A DNA stretch of 64,000 nucleotides from Burkholderiaceae bacterium (GTDB lineage: Bacteria; Pseudomonadota; Gammaproteobacteria; Burkholderiales; Burkholderiaceae_D), in contig JAIENA010000143.1 in NCBI GenBank assembly GCA_019751755.1, positions 1 to 64,000 on the forward strand, written 5' to 3'. The notes under the pieces are model-generated. The model was not told the origin of the DNA. It was given only the letters and a program-made list of their open reading frames with translations, and did not search any database. This document shows positions 24,831 to 34,581 of the stretch, piece after piece. How positions within the stretch are numbered: the first letter of the stretch is position 1; each line of letters begins with the position of its first letter. Position numbers and translations under genes: made by a program.

Positions 24831-26456
24831 TTACTTACGCAAGCCGCCCAGCAAGGCCGCCAGTTGGCGCTTCGGCTTGACCGGCGTGGCCGGCTGCGCC
24901 GACTGGACCGGCGTGTTGCTCTTGCTCGGCTCATACGGCTTGAGGAACCATGGGTCGACTTTTTCACGGCGCATCGGGCCGGACGGGCGGCGTTCGCCCA
25001 TGCGCTGTTCGCTACGCTCGCCACGGCCTTCGAAATCGCGGCGCGGCGCGGCGCTGGCGCCAAAACCGGCCCCTGCACCGGCACCGCTGCTGCCACCGGT
25101 ACGGCGTTCGCCATGGCGCTGCTCATCGCGACCGACGCGCGACGACGCCGGCGTGAAGCCGGCCAAATCGCCGCGCGGAATGGTTTGCTTGATCAGTTTT
25201 TCAATATCGACCAGCAGGCGCTCGTCCTTATCCGAATAAATCGAAATCGCATCGCCCGAGGCGCCGGCGCGGCCAGTACGGCCGATCCGGTGCACATAGT
25301 CTTCGGCGTTGTAGGGCAAATCGAAGTTGATCACGCACGGCAAGTCGGAAATATCGAGGCCGCGCGCGGCCACATCGGTCGCCACCAGCACGTCGATTTC
25401 GCCTTTTTTGAACGCTTCCAGCGCGGCCATGCGTTCCTGCTGCGTCTTGTCGCCGTGGATGGCGGACGCCTTCATGCCTTCCTGCTCCAGCCCGCGCGCC
25501 AGACGCGACGCGCCGATCTTGGTGTTCGAGAACACGATCACCTGCTTCAATTCGCGCTGGCGCAGCAGGTGCGCCACCAGGTCGCGCTTGTGGTCTTCCT
25601 GCACCTTGTACACCACCTGCGTCACGCGGTCGGCGGTGGCATTGCTGCGCGCCACTTCGATGGTGACGGGGTCGGTCAGGAAGCTGCCGGCCAGTTTCTT
25701 GATCTCCGGCGAGAACGTGGCCGAGAACATCAGGTTCTGGCGCTGTTTCGGCAACAAATTGATAATGCGCTGCAAGTCCGGCAGGAAGCCCATGTCCAGC
25801 ATGCGGTCGGCTTCGTCCATCACCAGCATTTGCACTTGCGCCAGGCTAATGTTCTTTTGCTCGACGTGGTCCAGCAAACGGCCCGGGGTGGCAATCACGA
25901 TTTCCACGCCACGGCGCAGCGTTTCGGTTTGCGGCTTCATGTCCATGCCGCCAAACACCACGCAGGCGCGCAGCGGCGTGAACTGGCAGTACGCTTGCAC
26001 GTTTTCCGCCACCTGCACCGCCAGTTCGCGGGTCGGCGTCAGGATCAGCGCGCGCACCGGGTGGCGCGCCGGCGACATGCTGGCGTTGGCGTGCGCCATC
26101 AACAACTGGATGATCGGCAGCGAGAAGCCGGCGGTCTTGCCGGTACCGGTCTGCGCGGCGCCCATCACGTCGCGGCCTTGCAGCACCACCGGGATGGCTT
26201 GCGCCTGGATCGGGGTCGGATGCTCATAGCCTTGCGCCGTCAGCGCACGCAAGATGTCGGGCGACAGGCCGAAGTCGGCGAAGCGCACCGACGCAGGCGC
26301 CAATTCGGGCACGGGTTCTGGCGCCGAGACAGGCGCCGATACCTCAGCCGCAACGGGCGCCTCGACAGGGGCTGCAACAGACGGTTCAACAGTGGTCACG
26401 GGTGTTTCAACTGGTGCGGCGGAAGTATTCTGGAGTTCGGACATAAAATTATTCAC
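24831..26456 (-). CDS. rhlE: DEAD-box RNA helicase (RhlE family)
   Basis: The 541-residue protein has a Pro/Val/Ala-rich N-terminal tail (about 1-58), a two-domain helicase core (about 60-430) and a Gly/Arg-rich basic C-terminal tail. All motifs are present: Q motif (FADFGLSPDILRAL...PTPIQ), I AQTGTGKT, Ia PTRELAVQ, Ib TPGRLLDH, II DEADRMLD, III SATF and VI HRIGRTGRAG. It is ATP-dependent and likely acts on structured RNA in ribosome assembly or mRNA decay. The frame can start at GTG 26456, which has CGGAAA before it, or at ATG 26444 (MSELQ). It shares its upstream region with the divergent sensor gene at 26682. Confidence 0.9.
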   Translation of the reverse strand: MNNFMSELQNTSAAPVETPVTTVEPSVAAPVEAPVAAEVSAPVSAPEPVPELAPASVRFADFGLSPDILRALTAQGYEHPTPIQAQAIPVVLQGRDVMGAAQTGTGKTAGFSLPIIQLLMAHANASMSPARHPVRALILTPTRELAVQVAENVQAYCQFTPLRACVVFGGMDMKPQTETLRRGVEIVIATPGRLLDHVEQKNISLAQVQMLVMDEADRMLDMGFLPDLQRIINLLPKQRQNLMFSATFSPEIKKLAGSFLTDPVTIEVARSNATADRVTQVVYKVQEDHKRDLVAHLLRQRELKQVIVFSNTKIGASRLARGLEQEGMKASAIHGDKTQQERMAALEAFKKGEIDVLVATDVAARGLDISDLPCVINFDLPYNAEDYVHRIGRTGRAGASGDAISIYSDKDERLLVDIEKLIKQTIPRGDLAGFTPASSRVGRDEQRHGERRTGGSSGAGAGAGFGASAAPRRDFEGRGERSEQRMGERRPSGPMRREKVDPWFLKPYEPSKSNTPVQSAQPATPVKPKRQLAALLGGLRK

Positions 26457-26668
26457 AATGTTTCCGTGCGGGATACTATCATCCTGGACTCACCGTTCCT
26501 GGCAGACATCGCCGGGGACGGGGGCATGGCGGGAAGGTGCGCTAATTGCAGGCTCTCAGCCGGAGCGCCCGCGCGGAAGGACACAAATTCAGCGGCCTAC
26601 ACGATACCCTAAATTTCGGCAACTGTACACGAGAACAGCATTTTTTCCAGAGAAAGTATTGCTCAACG

Positions 26669-26674
26669 TATAAT
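26669..26674 (+). promoter_or_regulatory. Candidate -10 hexamer very close to the sensor gene start
   Basis: A perfect TATAAT ends eight bases before the ATG at 26682. If used, transcription would start about at the ATG and give a leaderless mRNA; only GGG precedes the ATG as a possible ribosome site. No good -35 is seen. Confidence 0.35.
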
Positions 26675-26681
26675 AACAGGG

Positions 26682-29600
26682 ATGGCCAACTTATCTTTCA
26701 CCCCGCCGCAACGGCGCGGCGTCCCGGGCTTGACGCTGGGTTTGACGCTGTTATGTGTCCTGTCTCAACCGCTGACGACCGCCATCGCGTCAGCCCCGCA
26801 CACCAATGCTTCGGCCTCGACCGCCGCCAGCGACGCACCGTCGCTGCGCTTCCGCAAGCTGGGCCCGCTCGGCAACAACGAACCGTCGATGCTGGCATTG
26901 TTGCAGGACCGGCAAGGCTTCGTCTGGATCGGTACGCACAGCAATGGTTTATACCGCTATAACGGTTACCAGGCCGTCAAATACGCGCACCAGCAAGATA
27001 AACCAGGCGCCTTGCCGCACGAGCGCGTGGCCGCGCTGTTCGAAGATGGCGCCGGACGACTGTGGGCCGGCACCTCGAACGGGCTGGCCCGCTACAACCC
27101 GGAAAGCAATGATTTCACGCCCTTCGTGCCGGCAGACGGACCGCCCAACAAGGGCATCGTCAAGACCATCGTGGGCGACGGCAAGGGTGGCATGTGGGTC
27201 GGCACCTGGGGCGGCCTGCAACATTTCGATCCGGCCGCCGGCAAATTCAGCGCCACCTACCAGCATGATCCGCAGCAGCCGGACAGCCTGGCCAGCAATG
27301 ACTTGAATGCGCTGGCCGTCGACGCCCAGGGCGGCGTATGGGCCGGCACCTGGCCGGGCGGCCTCGACTACCTGGCGCCCGGCGCCACCGTTTTCCGCCA
27401 CTACAGGATTGACCGTATCGACCGCGCGGACCAGCCCGATACGCGCCTCAATATCGTGCGCGCCCTGCAATTCGACGGCCAGCATCGGTTGTGGATCGGC
27501 ACCGAGGCCGGCGTGGTGGTGTGGGATACCCGCCAGCCCTGGGCGCAGCGCCGGCTGGCCGCCTCGCCGGCCAGCCGGGTCACCGGCTTTTATATCGACC
27601 GCGACCAGGCGCTGTGGGCCACCACGCTGTCGGCTGGCTTGCTGCGCTGGAATGAGGGGCGCCAGCGTTTCGACCAGTACCAGCACCAGCCTGGTGATCC
27701 GCACTCGCTGCCCGGCAACAACCTGCGCGCCATGATGCAAGACCGGAGCGGCATGCTGTGGGTGGCGTCGTTCACCGACGGCATCAGTCTGGCCAACCTC
27801 AACACGGCGGGGTTCCGCCGCCACGTGCCGCACCGGCTCGACAACCGCGAGCAGGCCGCCTCGAACGCCCTGCTCAGCATGGCCCCGGCGCCGGGCGGCA
27901 AGGTCTGGCTGGGCAGCAATCTGGGCCTGAGCCTGTATGACCCGGCCAGTGGTACGGTGCAGCAGCGCTGGCAAGGCGGGCCGGGCCAGACTGGCGGCGG
28001 CACGCTCAGGAACAACATCCTCAGCAACAATATTATTTACAGCCTGTACCAGGACGCGGGGGGCGGTCCGCTGTGGGTGGGAACGCCGACCGGCTTGAAC
28101 CGCCTCGATCAGGGCGGCGTGCAAGTGGTGCGCTTTGGCAATACCGCCAGCGATTACATCAACGCCATCGCGCCCGGCAAGCAGGGCGTGTTGTGGCTGG
28201 GCACCGGCAACAGCCTGGTGCGCTACGACCCGCGCAGCGGCCGGCGCCAGCTGTATTTCAACGACCCGGCCGATCCGCACAGCCGCTCGGTCAATGGCAC
28301 GTCAACGGTGCTGGAAGACCGCGCCGGCCGGGTCTGGGCCGGTTCGGAATGGAATGGCGGCGGGCTCGACATGCTTGACCCCGCCAGCGGCCGCTTCCGC
28401 CACTTCCGCCACGCGGCGGGCGACGCCGCCTCGCTGCTGGACGACAACGTCACCAGCCTGCACGAGGATACCCAGGGCACGTTATGGGTCGGCACCGCCA
28501 AGGGGCTCAATCAGGTCACCGTCGGCGCCGATGGCCAGGTCACGCTGCGCGCCTGGGCGCAGGCGGTGCATGGCGCCAAAGTGCTGGCGCTGCGCAGCGA
28601 CCATGCGGGCCGACTCTGGGCCAGCACCATTGCCGGTCTGTACCGGATCGATCCGGCCAGCGGCCAGTCGATGCTGTATACCCCGTCCGACGGCCTGACC
28701 GATGGCTACACCATCAATTCCGTCGCCAGCGCGCCGGACGGCACGCTGTACTTCGGCGGCGTACACGGCATGACCGCCGTCACGCCACAAGCGGTGCGCA
28801 GCATGTCGGTGGCGCCGCAAGTGGCGATCACCGACGTGACGGTGTTTAACCGCTCACTGGGCGACAGCGCGCAGGACGACGGCATCAAGCTGGAGGGCCC
28901 GCTGACGGCGCCGCGCGCGCTGACGCTGTCGTCGCAAGCGTCGGTGTTTTCGATTGAATTCGCCGCCCTGCACTACACGGAACCACTGCAAAACCGCTAT
29001 GCCTACCAGCTGGTCGGCTTCGATCCGGACTGGGTGTACACCGATGCGGCGCACCGCAGCGCCAGCTATACCAACCTCAATCCCGGCACCTACACCTTCC
29101 GCGTGCGCGCCGCCAATCACCGTGGTGTCTGGAGCGCGGAAGCGGCCACCTTGTCGATCACGATCACGCCGCCGTTCTGGCAGCGCTGGTGGTTCCGGCT
29201 GTCCGCCGCGCTGCTGGTGCTGGGCGCGCTGGCCGGAGCCTACCGCTGGCGCATCCGCCGCCTCCAGCACCAGCAGAGGCTGCTGGAACAACTGGTGGCG
29301 GCCCGCACCGCGCAGTTGGAAGAATCGAACCGCAAACTCGAAGCGCTCAGCACCACCGATGGCTTGACGGGCGTGCGCAACCGGCGCGGCTTCGATGCGG
29401 CGCTGGCGGCGGAATGGCGGCGCGCGGCGCGCACCGGGCAAACACTGGCGCTGATGATGCTCGATGTCGACCACTTCAAGAAATACAACGACCTGTATGG
29501 CCACCAGGCTGGCGACACCAGCTTGCGCCAGGTGGCGCAACTGATCACCTCGCACGGACGGCGCACCACGGACCTGGTGGCGCGCTATGGCGGCGAAGAA

Positions 29601-29867
29601 TTCGTGCTGCTGTCGGCCAGCACCAACGCGGCCGACGCGTATGGCACTGCGGCCGCCATCTGCACCGAACTGCAGCGCCTGGCGCTGCCGCATGCCGCCT
29701 CGCCATTCGGCGTGATCACCGTCAGCGCCGGCGTGGCCGTGCTGGCGCCCAATGAAACCAACTCGCCGGAAGCCTTGGTGCAACTGGCGGACGAAGCGCT
29801 GTACCGCGCGAAACAAAAAGGCCGCAACCAGGCGTTGCTGGCCATGGATGATGCAGAAGCTGCCTAA
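26682..29867 (+). CDS. Two-component-propeller sensor diguanylate cyclase
   Basis: This 1061-residue membrane protein has a signal peptide (about 1-36). A periplasmic double beta-propeller (about 45-740) follows, with repeats such as GFVWIGTHSNGLYRYNG and LWAGTSNGLARYNP. Next are a Y_Y_Y domain (about 750-823; YAYQLVGFDPDWVYTDA), one transmembrane segment (about 835-853), a short coiled coil and a GGDEF domain (about 895-1057). The active site is intact as GGEEF, and an RTTD inhibitory site lies five residues before it, so it should make c-di-GMP and be limited by its product. The ligand is probably extracellular and unknown. The stop codon overlaps the ATG of the next small gene (TAATG). Confidence 0.9.
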   Translation: MANLSFTPPQRRGVPGLTLGLTLLCVLSQPLTTAIASAPHTNASASTAASDAPSLRFRKLGPLGNNEPSMLALLQDRQGFVWIGTHSNGLYRYNGYQAVKYAHQQDKPGALPHERVAALFEDGAGRLWAGTSNGLARYNPESNDFTPFVPADGPPNKGIVKTIVGDGKGGMWVGTWGGLQHFDPAAGKFSATYQHDPQQPDSLASNDLNALAVDAQGGVWAGTWPGGLDYLAPGATVFRHYRIDRIDRADQPDTRLNIVRALQFDGQHRLWIGTEAGVVVWDTRQPWAQRRLAASPASRVTGFYIDRDQALWATTLSAGLLRWNEGRQRFDQYQHQPGDPHSLPGNNLRAMMQDRSGMLWVASFTDGISLANLNTAGFRRHVPHRLDNREQAASNALLSMAPAPGGKVWLGSNLGLSLYDPASGTVQQRWQGGPGQTGGGTLRNNILSNNIIYSLYQDAGGGPLWVGTPTGLNRLDQGGVQVVRFGNTASDYINAIAPGKQGVLWLGTGNSLVRYDPRSGRRQLYFNDPADPHSRSVNGTSTVLEDRAGRVWAGSEWNGGGLDMLDPASGRFRHFRHAAGDAASLLDDNVTSLHEDTQGTLWVGTAKGLNQVTVGADGQVTLRAWAQAVHGAKVLALRSDHAGRLWASTIAGLYRIDPASGQSMLYTPSDGLTDGYTINSVASAPDGTLYFGGVHGMTAVTPQAVRSMSVAPQVAITDVTVFNRSLGDSAQDDGIKLEGPLTAPRALTLSSQASVFSIEFAALHYTEPLQNRYAYQLVGFDPDWVYTDAAHRSASYTNLNPGTYTFRVRAANHRGVWSAEAATLSITITPPFWQRWWFRLSAALLVLGALAGAYRWRIRRLQHQQRLLEQLVAARTAQLEESNRKLEALSTTDGLTGVRNRRGFDAALAAEWRRAARTGQTLALMMLDVDHFKKYNDLYGHQAGDTSLRQVAQLITSHGRRTTDLVARYGGEEFVLLSASTNAADAYGTAAAICTELQRLALPHAASPFGVITVSAGVAVLAPNETNSPEALVQLADEALYRAKQKGRNQALLAMDDAEAA

Positions 29868-30070
29868 TGAACCCGACCACACCACCTGTCACGACCGACC
29901 GCGACCTTGATCCGCGCCCCGCAGCCCCTGAAGCACCGCAACCGGGCGATTGCTGCCACAGCGGCTGCGCCTATTGCGTGGAAGATTTATATACCGAAGC
30001 GCTGTACAAGTACCGCGAAGAATTGGCGGCCTGGCTGGCCAGGCATCCGGACGCGCCTCCTGTGCCATAG
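29867..30070 (+). CDS. Small Cys-rich 'oxidoreductase-like' domain protein
   Basis: The 67-residue protein has a Pro-rich start and the motif GDCCHSGCAYCVEDLYTEALYKY. Its four Cys (C-C-x3-C-x2-C) are the core of the oxidoreductase-like N-terminal domain (Pfam Oxidored-like). The domain occurs alone in many proteobacteria and may bind metal or take part in redox chemistry; its role is not established. Its ATG overlaps the last base of the diguanylate cyclase stop, so the two are probably co-translated. No functional link is known. Confidence 0.75.
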   Translation: MNPTTPPVTTDRDLDPRPAAPEAPQPGDCCHSGCAYCVEDLYTEALYKYREELAAWLARHPDAPPVP

Positions 30071-30201
30071 CAGCCGGCAGGCGGCCGCTGTAGCGGTCGA
30101 TTGACTGATACAGCATCGCTCGCAAACGCCGGCCTTGTGCCTTGTCCGTGCCGTGCCGCGCTCCTAGACTGGCTGCATTCCTCCACTGCGGACTGCGCGC
30201 C

Positions 30202-30786
30202 ATGACCGACCTGTTACCCCTGATGAGCTACTGCATGGTGATGTCCATCACGCCCGGCCCCAACAACATCATGCTGGCCACCACCGGCGCGAATTTTGGC
30301 GGCCGCGGCGCGCTGCCCATGATCTGCGGTATCCAGGTCGGCTTGTTCGTGCAGACCATGCTGCTGTGCCTCGGACTGGGCAGCGTGTTCGTGGCGTACC
30401 CCTGGGCCCAGCAGGCGCTCCGGATCAGCGGCGCGCTGTACCTGGCGTACTTGGCCTGGCAGCTCAGCAAGGCACCGGTCGCCGGCGAACCCGCTGCCAG
30501 GGCCGTGTCCTTTTTCCAGGCGGCGACCTTCCAGGCACTCAACCCCAAGAGCTGGCTACGTTCGATGACCATCGCCTCGGTGTTTATGCCGGCAGGCCAC
30601 AACATGGCCGCCAGCGCGCTGCTGGTGTCGCTGGTGGGCGCCATGGTCGGCATTCCCTGCAATGCCACGTGGGCCTTGTTTGGTGCCTCGATTCGCCGCT
30701 GGCTGAAGGAACCTGGCACACGGCGCCGGTTCAATCTGACGATGGCGGCCATCCTGCTGGTCCTGGCCGTCATGTTTGTGCGCTAG
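30202..30786 (+). CDS. LysE-family amino acid exporter
   Basis: The 194-residue membrane protein has the LysE/RhtB signature near its start (MSYCMVMSITPGPNNIMLATTG) and about six transmembrane segments. The QALNPKSWLRSM motif of the middle loop is present. I start it at ATG 30202, where family members begin; a longer frame from 30142 adds an unlike N-terminus. It stands nine bases before a MocR-type regulator in the same direction. A MocR/LysE pair commonly controls export of an amino acid or related amine; the substrate is unknown. Confidence 0.85.
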   Translation: MTDLLPLMSYCMVMSITPGPNNIMLATTGANFGGRGALPMICGIQVGLFVQTMLLCLGLGSVFVAYPWAQQALRISGALYLAYLAWQLSKAPVAGEPAARAVSFFQAATFQALNPKSWLRSMTIASVFMPAGHNMAASALLVSLVGAMVGIPCNATWALFGASIRRWLKEPGTRRRFNLTMAAILLVLAVMFVR

Positions 30787-30795
30787 ACTGCCACC

Positions 30796-32277
30796 ATGCT
30801 CAACCTGTTCAACATCGACCGCGCCTCGCCGATTGCCCTGTCCACGCAAATCGAGACCCGGCTGCGACACCTGGTCGAGAGCCGGGCCCTGCCGGGCGGC
30901 GCCAGGCTGATGTCGATCCGCCAGCTCGCCACCCAGTTGGCGGTCAGCACCAATACCGTGGTGGTGGCCTATGATCGGCTGGTCGCGGCAGGCATTATCG
31001 ACTCGCATGGCACGGCGGGATTTTTTGTCTGCAGCCGCCACGACGCCGGCCGCGCGGCCCCCGATGAAGCCGCACTGGAAGCGGGCGAGGAGCAAGAGCC
31101 GGTGTGGCTGGCGCAACAGGCCAACGACCAGCGCGCGGGCGTGTTGCTGGCCAGCAGCGGCGCGCTGCCGCCGGCCTGGCTGCAGGACGCGGTACCCGCC
31201 ACCGTGCTGCAGCGGGCTCTGGCCCGCAGCCCCGCCGGCATGGCGTCCCGTTGTCCGCCCCAGGGCTTGCCGGCACTGCGCGAACAAATCGCGCTGCAGT
31301 TGCGCGGTATTGGTGCGATGGTCGACGCCAGCCACATTTTGACCACGTTTGGCAGTACCCATGCGATCGACTTGATTTGCCGAAGCTTCCTGCAAGCCGG
31401 CGACACCGTGCTGGTGGAAGACCCGGGATATTTCCTCATGTTCGGCCGCCTGCGCCAGGATGGCATACGGCTGGTGCCGGTTCAACGCCGCCCTGACGGC
31501 CTTGACCTGGACGCGCTGGAGGCGGCCTGCCGCGAACACCGCCCTCGGTTGCTGTTTGTGCAAACCGCGCTGCATAACCCGACCGGCTGGAGCAGCAGCG
31601 CCGCCAACTTGCACAAGGTCCTGGTACTGGCGCGGCAATACGGCTTCCTGATCGCCGAAGATGATGTACACGGCCATTTCCAGCAGGGCCCCAGCACGCG
31701 GCTGGCCGCGCTGTCCGGGCTCGATGGCGTGATTTACTATTCAAGCTTTTGCAAGGCGCTCAGCCCCGCCTTGCGCATCGGTTATCTGGCCGCCGCCCCC
31801 GCCCTACTGAAAGTGCTGATGCGGACCAAGATCCATGCCGTCATGACGACGCCGGCCTTGAATGAATACGTGATGCTGGAAGTGCTCAGCGCCGGCAACT
31901 TGCGCAAACACCTGGACCGGCTGCAGCGCAAGATCATGGCGGCGCGCCATGCCAGCACCCGCCAGTTGAGCGCGGCGGGTGTGCTGTTCGAACAGCCTGG
32001 CGACGCCGGCCTGTTCTTGTGGGGCACGATGCCGGACGGCGTGGACGTCGACTTGCTGGTGCAAGACGCCTACCGCAACAAGATCCTGCTGATGCGCGGC
32101 GCCGCCTTCTCGGCCAGCGACACGCCCAACCGGCATATCCGCTTCAACGTCGCGTTCAGCCAGCATCCACGCCTGGGCAACTATCTGCAGGAGCACCTGC
32201 AAGCCGTCGCGGGCGCGCGCTCGGCGCTGGTGCGCGCCAGTGGCGTGGCCTTAGCGCCACGCCGCACGAACAGTTAA
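30796..32277 (+). CDS. MocR-type PLP-dependent regulator (GntR-aminotransferase fusion)
   Basis: Residues about 10-75 of this 493-residue protein form a GntR winged helix ([23 protein letters not shown]). Residues about 120-470 form an aminotransferase class I fold, with [28 protein letters not shown] and the PLP-binding Lys in [19 protein letters not shown]. MocR proteins sense amino acids or vitamin B6 compounds through PLP and control neighbouring genes, so the LysE gene just upstream is the likely target. The final TAA overlaps the stop of the convergent chemotaxis gene by three bases. Confidence 0.88.
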   Translation: MLNLFNIDRASPIALSTQIETRLRHLVESRALPGGARLMSIRQLATQLAVSTNTVVVAYDRLVAAGIIDSHGTAGFFVCSRHDAGRAAPDEAALEAGEEQEPVWLAQQANDQRAGVLLASSGALPPAWLQDAVPATVLQRALARSPAGMASRCPPQGLPALREQIALQLRGIGAMVDASHILTTFGSTHAIDLICRSFLQAGDTVLVEDPGYFLMFGRLRQDGIRLVPVQRRPDGLDLDALEAACREHRPRLLFVQTALHNPTGWSSSAANLHKVLVLARQYGFLIAEDDVHGHFQQGPSTRLAALSGLDGVIYYSSFCKALSPALRIGYLAAAPALLKVLMRTKIHAVMTTPALNEYVMLEVLSAGNLRKHLDRLQRKIMAARHASTRQLSAAGVLFEQPGDAGLFLWGTMPDGVDVDLLVQDAYRNKILLMRGAAFSASDTPNRHIRFNVAFSQHPRLGNYLQEHLQAVAGARSALVRASGVALAPRRTNS

Positions 32278-34031
32278 AACTCTTCCCATTCATCGGCCGC
32301 CGGGGCGTTGGCGCGCTTGCGGGCGGGCTGCGGCGCGCCTGCGGGTTTCGGCGGGGATTTCGCTGAGGCTTTCCCGACGGTTTTCACGGCAGGCTTGGCC
32401 AGCGCCACCGCCCGGGCCGCCGGTTTGGCGACCGGCACGGCTGGGGCGACGGGCGCCTGCGCCGCGCCCCGCGCCAGCGCGCTGGCATCGAGTTTAAAGG
32501 TGCTGACCACTTCGCTCAAATGCGCCGCCTGCTCCATCATGGCTTCCGCGGCGGCGGCGGCCTGCTCGACCAGCGCCGCGTTTTGCTGGGTTGACTGGTC
32601 CATGTGTGTGATGGCTTCATTGACTTGCGCAATGCCGCCGCTTTGCTCCTGGCTGGCGGCCGTGATTTCCGACATGATGTCGGTCACGCGCGTGATGCTG
32701 GCCACGATTTCACTCATGGTGGCGCCCGCCTCATCGACCAGTTTGGATCCCGCTTCGACCTTGTCGACCGAGTCGCCAATCAGGGTCTTGATGTCCTTGG
32801 CGGCGGCCGCCGAGCGCTGCGCCAGTGAGCGCACTTCGGAGGCGACCACGGCAAAGCCCCGGCCCTGCTCGCCGGCACGGGCCGCTTCCACCGCTGCGTT
32901 CAGCGCCAGGATATTGGTCTGGAACGCGATGCCATCGATGACGGCGATGATGTCGACAATCTTGCGCGACGATGCATTAATCGACGCCATCGTGCCAACC
33001 ACCTGACTGACCACGTCGCCACCTTTGACGGCGATGCCGGACGCCGATTGCGCCAACTGGTTGGCCTGGCGCGCATTGTCGGCGTTTTGCTTGACGGTGG
33101 AGGTCAACTGCTCCATCGACGATGCGGTTTCTTCCAGCGATCCGGCCTGCTGTTCGGTGCGCGCCGATAAATCCTGGTTGCCCGACGCGATTTGGGTGGA
33201 TGCGGTGGCAATCGTATCGGTGCCGCTGCGCACTTGCGCCACCAGCGATTGCAGGCTGGCCAGCATGTCCTTCATCGCCTGCATCAAGTCGCCGGTCTCG
33301 CATTGGCTCTTGACGTCGATCGCCACAGTCAAGTCCCCCGCCGCCACCTTGCGCGCCACCGACACGGCTTCCTGCAGCGGCTTCGAGACGATGCGGGCCA
33401 GCCACAGTTGCATAATGATGGCGATAACCATATTGGCCGCCACCAGCAGGCCGATCGACCACATCGAGCGACCAAACACGGCATCAGCGCCCTTGTTGGC
33501 CGCCGCGCCGCCTTCGGCATTAAATTTGACCAGCTTGTCGAGCGCGTTCGTTACTTGCACTATTTTTTGTGCCGACGCGCCGGTCGCCAGTAACCGCGCA
33601 TCCTCCTTGGCGCCCTGCCGCGACAGCGCCACCAACTTGTCGTGCTCCAGCATGAATGCCTGCCAGGCGTTTTTGAACTGCTCATACAGTGCCTGTTCCT
33701 CCGGCCCGGAAACCAGCTTGGGATAGGCAGTGATGTCCCGCGTCAGGTCGGCCTGCGTCGCGGCCATGCGCTTTTCATAGTCGGCATAGGCGGTGTCGTT
33801 GGTGGCGATCATGTGCGCCAGTTCCCAGCGGCGAAAATCGCCCACATAGGTGCGCATCTCCATCGCGGTTTGCACGCTGGGCATCCAGTCGGTGGCCTGC
33901 TCTTCCGATGAACTGTGGATGCGGCTCATGGCCATGATGGCGTTGATGCCGAGGAACAGGGTCAGCAACTGCACGACCCCGAAGGTGAGATTAAGCTTCC
34001 TTGCGATCCGCAAGTTGTAGAACCACTGCAT
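32274..34031 (-). CDS. Methyl-accepting chemotaxis receptor with CheR-binding tail
   Basis: The protein has 585 residues from ATG 34031, chosen because GGGGAGATT lies directly before it; the frame is open further upstream without support. The order is a transmembrane segment (about 11-32), a four-helix-bundle periplasmic sensor to about 188, a second transmembrane segment, HAMP, and the signalling domain. The hairpin is a typical [20 protein letters not shown] sequence. A Pro/Ala/Lys-rich linker follows, ending in EWEEF, which fits the xWxxF pentapeptide that tethers CheR and CheB. The ligand is unknown. No chemotaxis operon is near. Confidence 0.92.
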   Translation of the reverse strand: MQWFYNLRIARKLNLTFGVVQLLTLFLGINAIMAMSRIHSSSEEQATDWMPSVQTAMEMRTYVGDFRRWELAHMIATNDTAYADYEKRMAATQADLTRDITAYPKLVSGPEEQALYEQFKNAWQAFMLEHDKLVALSRQGAKEDARLLATGASAQKIVQVTNALDKLVKFNAEGGAAANKGADAVFGRSMWSIGLLVAANMVIAIIMQLWLARIVSKPLQEAVSVARKVAAGDLTVAIDVKSQCETGDLMQAMKDMLASLQSLVAQVRSGTDTIATASTQIASGNQDLSARTEQQAGSLEETASSMEQLTSTVKQNADNARQANQLAQSASGIAVKGGDVVSQVVGTMASINASSRKIVDIIAVIDGIAFQTNILALNAAVEAARAGEQGRGFAVVASEVRSLAQRSAAAAKDIKTLIGDSVDKVEAGSKLVDEAGATMSEIVASITRVTDIMSEITAASQEQSGGIAQVNEAITHMDQSTQQNAALVEQAAAAAEAMMEQAAHLSEVVSTFKLDASALARGAAQAPVAPAVPVAKPAARAVALAKPAVKTVGKASAKSPPKPAGAPQPARKRANAPAADEWEEF

Positions 34032-34199
34032 AATCTCCCCCTGTTGTTTGGATGAGTATTCAGAACGGCAACTACAGGCTTCCATCATGGGCCACGCTCC
34101 TGCACAAAGCAAGAGCATGGGTACAACAATGTTCGCGCCCGCAGGGACGCGTTGGCGGTGGCGATTGCGGCGCTGGCGGCACTCCGGTAAGCTGGGACG

Positions 34200-34517
34200 A
34201 TGCGCCCCCTGACCGCCCTCGCCGCCGCCGCGGCTGCCACCCTGGCCTTGCTGACGACCCTGCCCGCCTGCGCGCAGCGGCCGTTTCCCGCCCATGCCAA
34301 GCGCGGCCTGATGACACCGGCCTACCATCCCGACATCATTATCGATGGCAAGCCCCGCCGCCTGGCGCCAGCCGCCCGTATTTTCAACCAGGACAACCTG
34401 ATCGAAGTACCGGCCAGCCTGCGCGGCAGCAATATCGTCGTAAGGTATGAAGAAGACCGGGACGGATTGATCGTCAACGTGTGGCTGTTGACGCCGGAAG
34501 AAGCCGGCCAGCGATGA
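34200..34517 (+). CDS. Small secreted protein of unknown function
   Basis: The 105-residue protein has a signal peptide (about 1-23, cleavage near LPACAQ). The mature part is compact with two beta-like segments ([40 protein letters not shown]). A GGGAC ribosome site precedes the ATG. I do not recognise a family. It is transcribed away from the chemotaxis gene and is followed by a REP-like palindrome. The signal peptide and codon use look real. Confidence 0.65.
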   Translation: MRPLTALAAAAAATLALLTTLPACAQRPFPAHAKRGLMTPAYHPDIIIDGKPRRLAPAARIFNQDNLIEVPASLRGSNIVVRYEEDRDGLIVNVWLLTPEEAGQR

Positions 34518-34538
34518 CCGGTGAGGGATGACCGTAGG

Positions 34539-34571
34539 GCGGATTAGCGGACACCGCCCGCGTCATCCGCC
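34539..34571. repeat. REP-like palindrome, copy 4
   Basis: GCGGATTAGCGG (34539-34550) faces CCGCCCGCGTCATCCGC (34554-34570), a slightly diverged member of the family at 261, 324 and 10764. It lies between the convergent ends of the small secreted protein and the LpxO-like gene. Confidence 0.5.
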
Positions 34572-34581
34572 GCTGCCGGCA

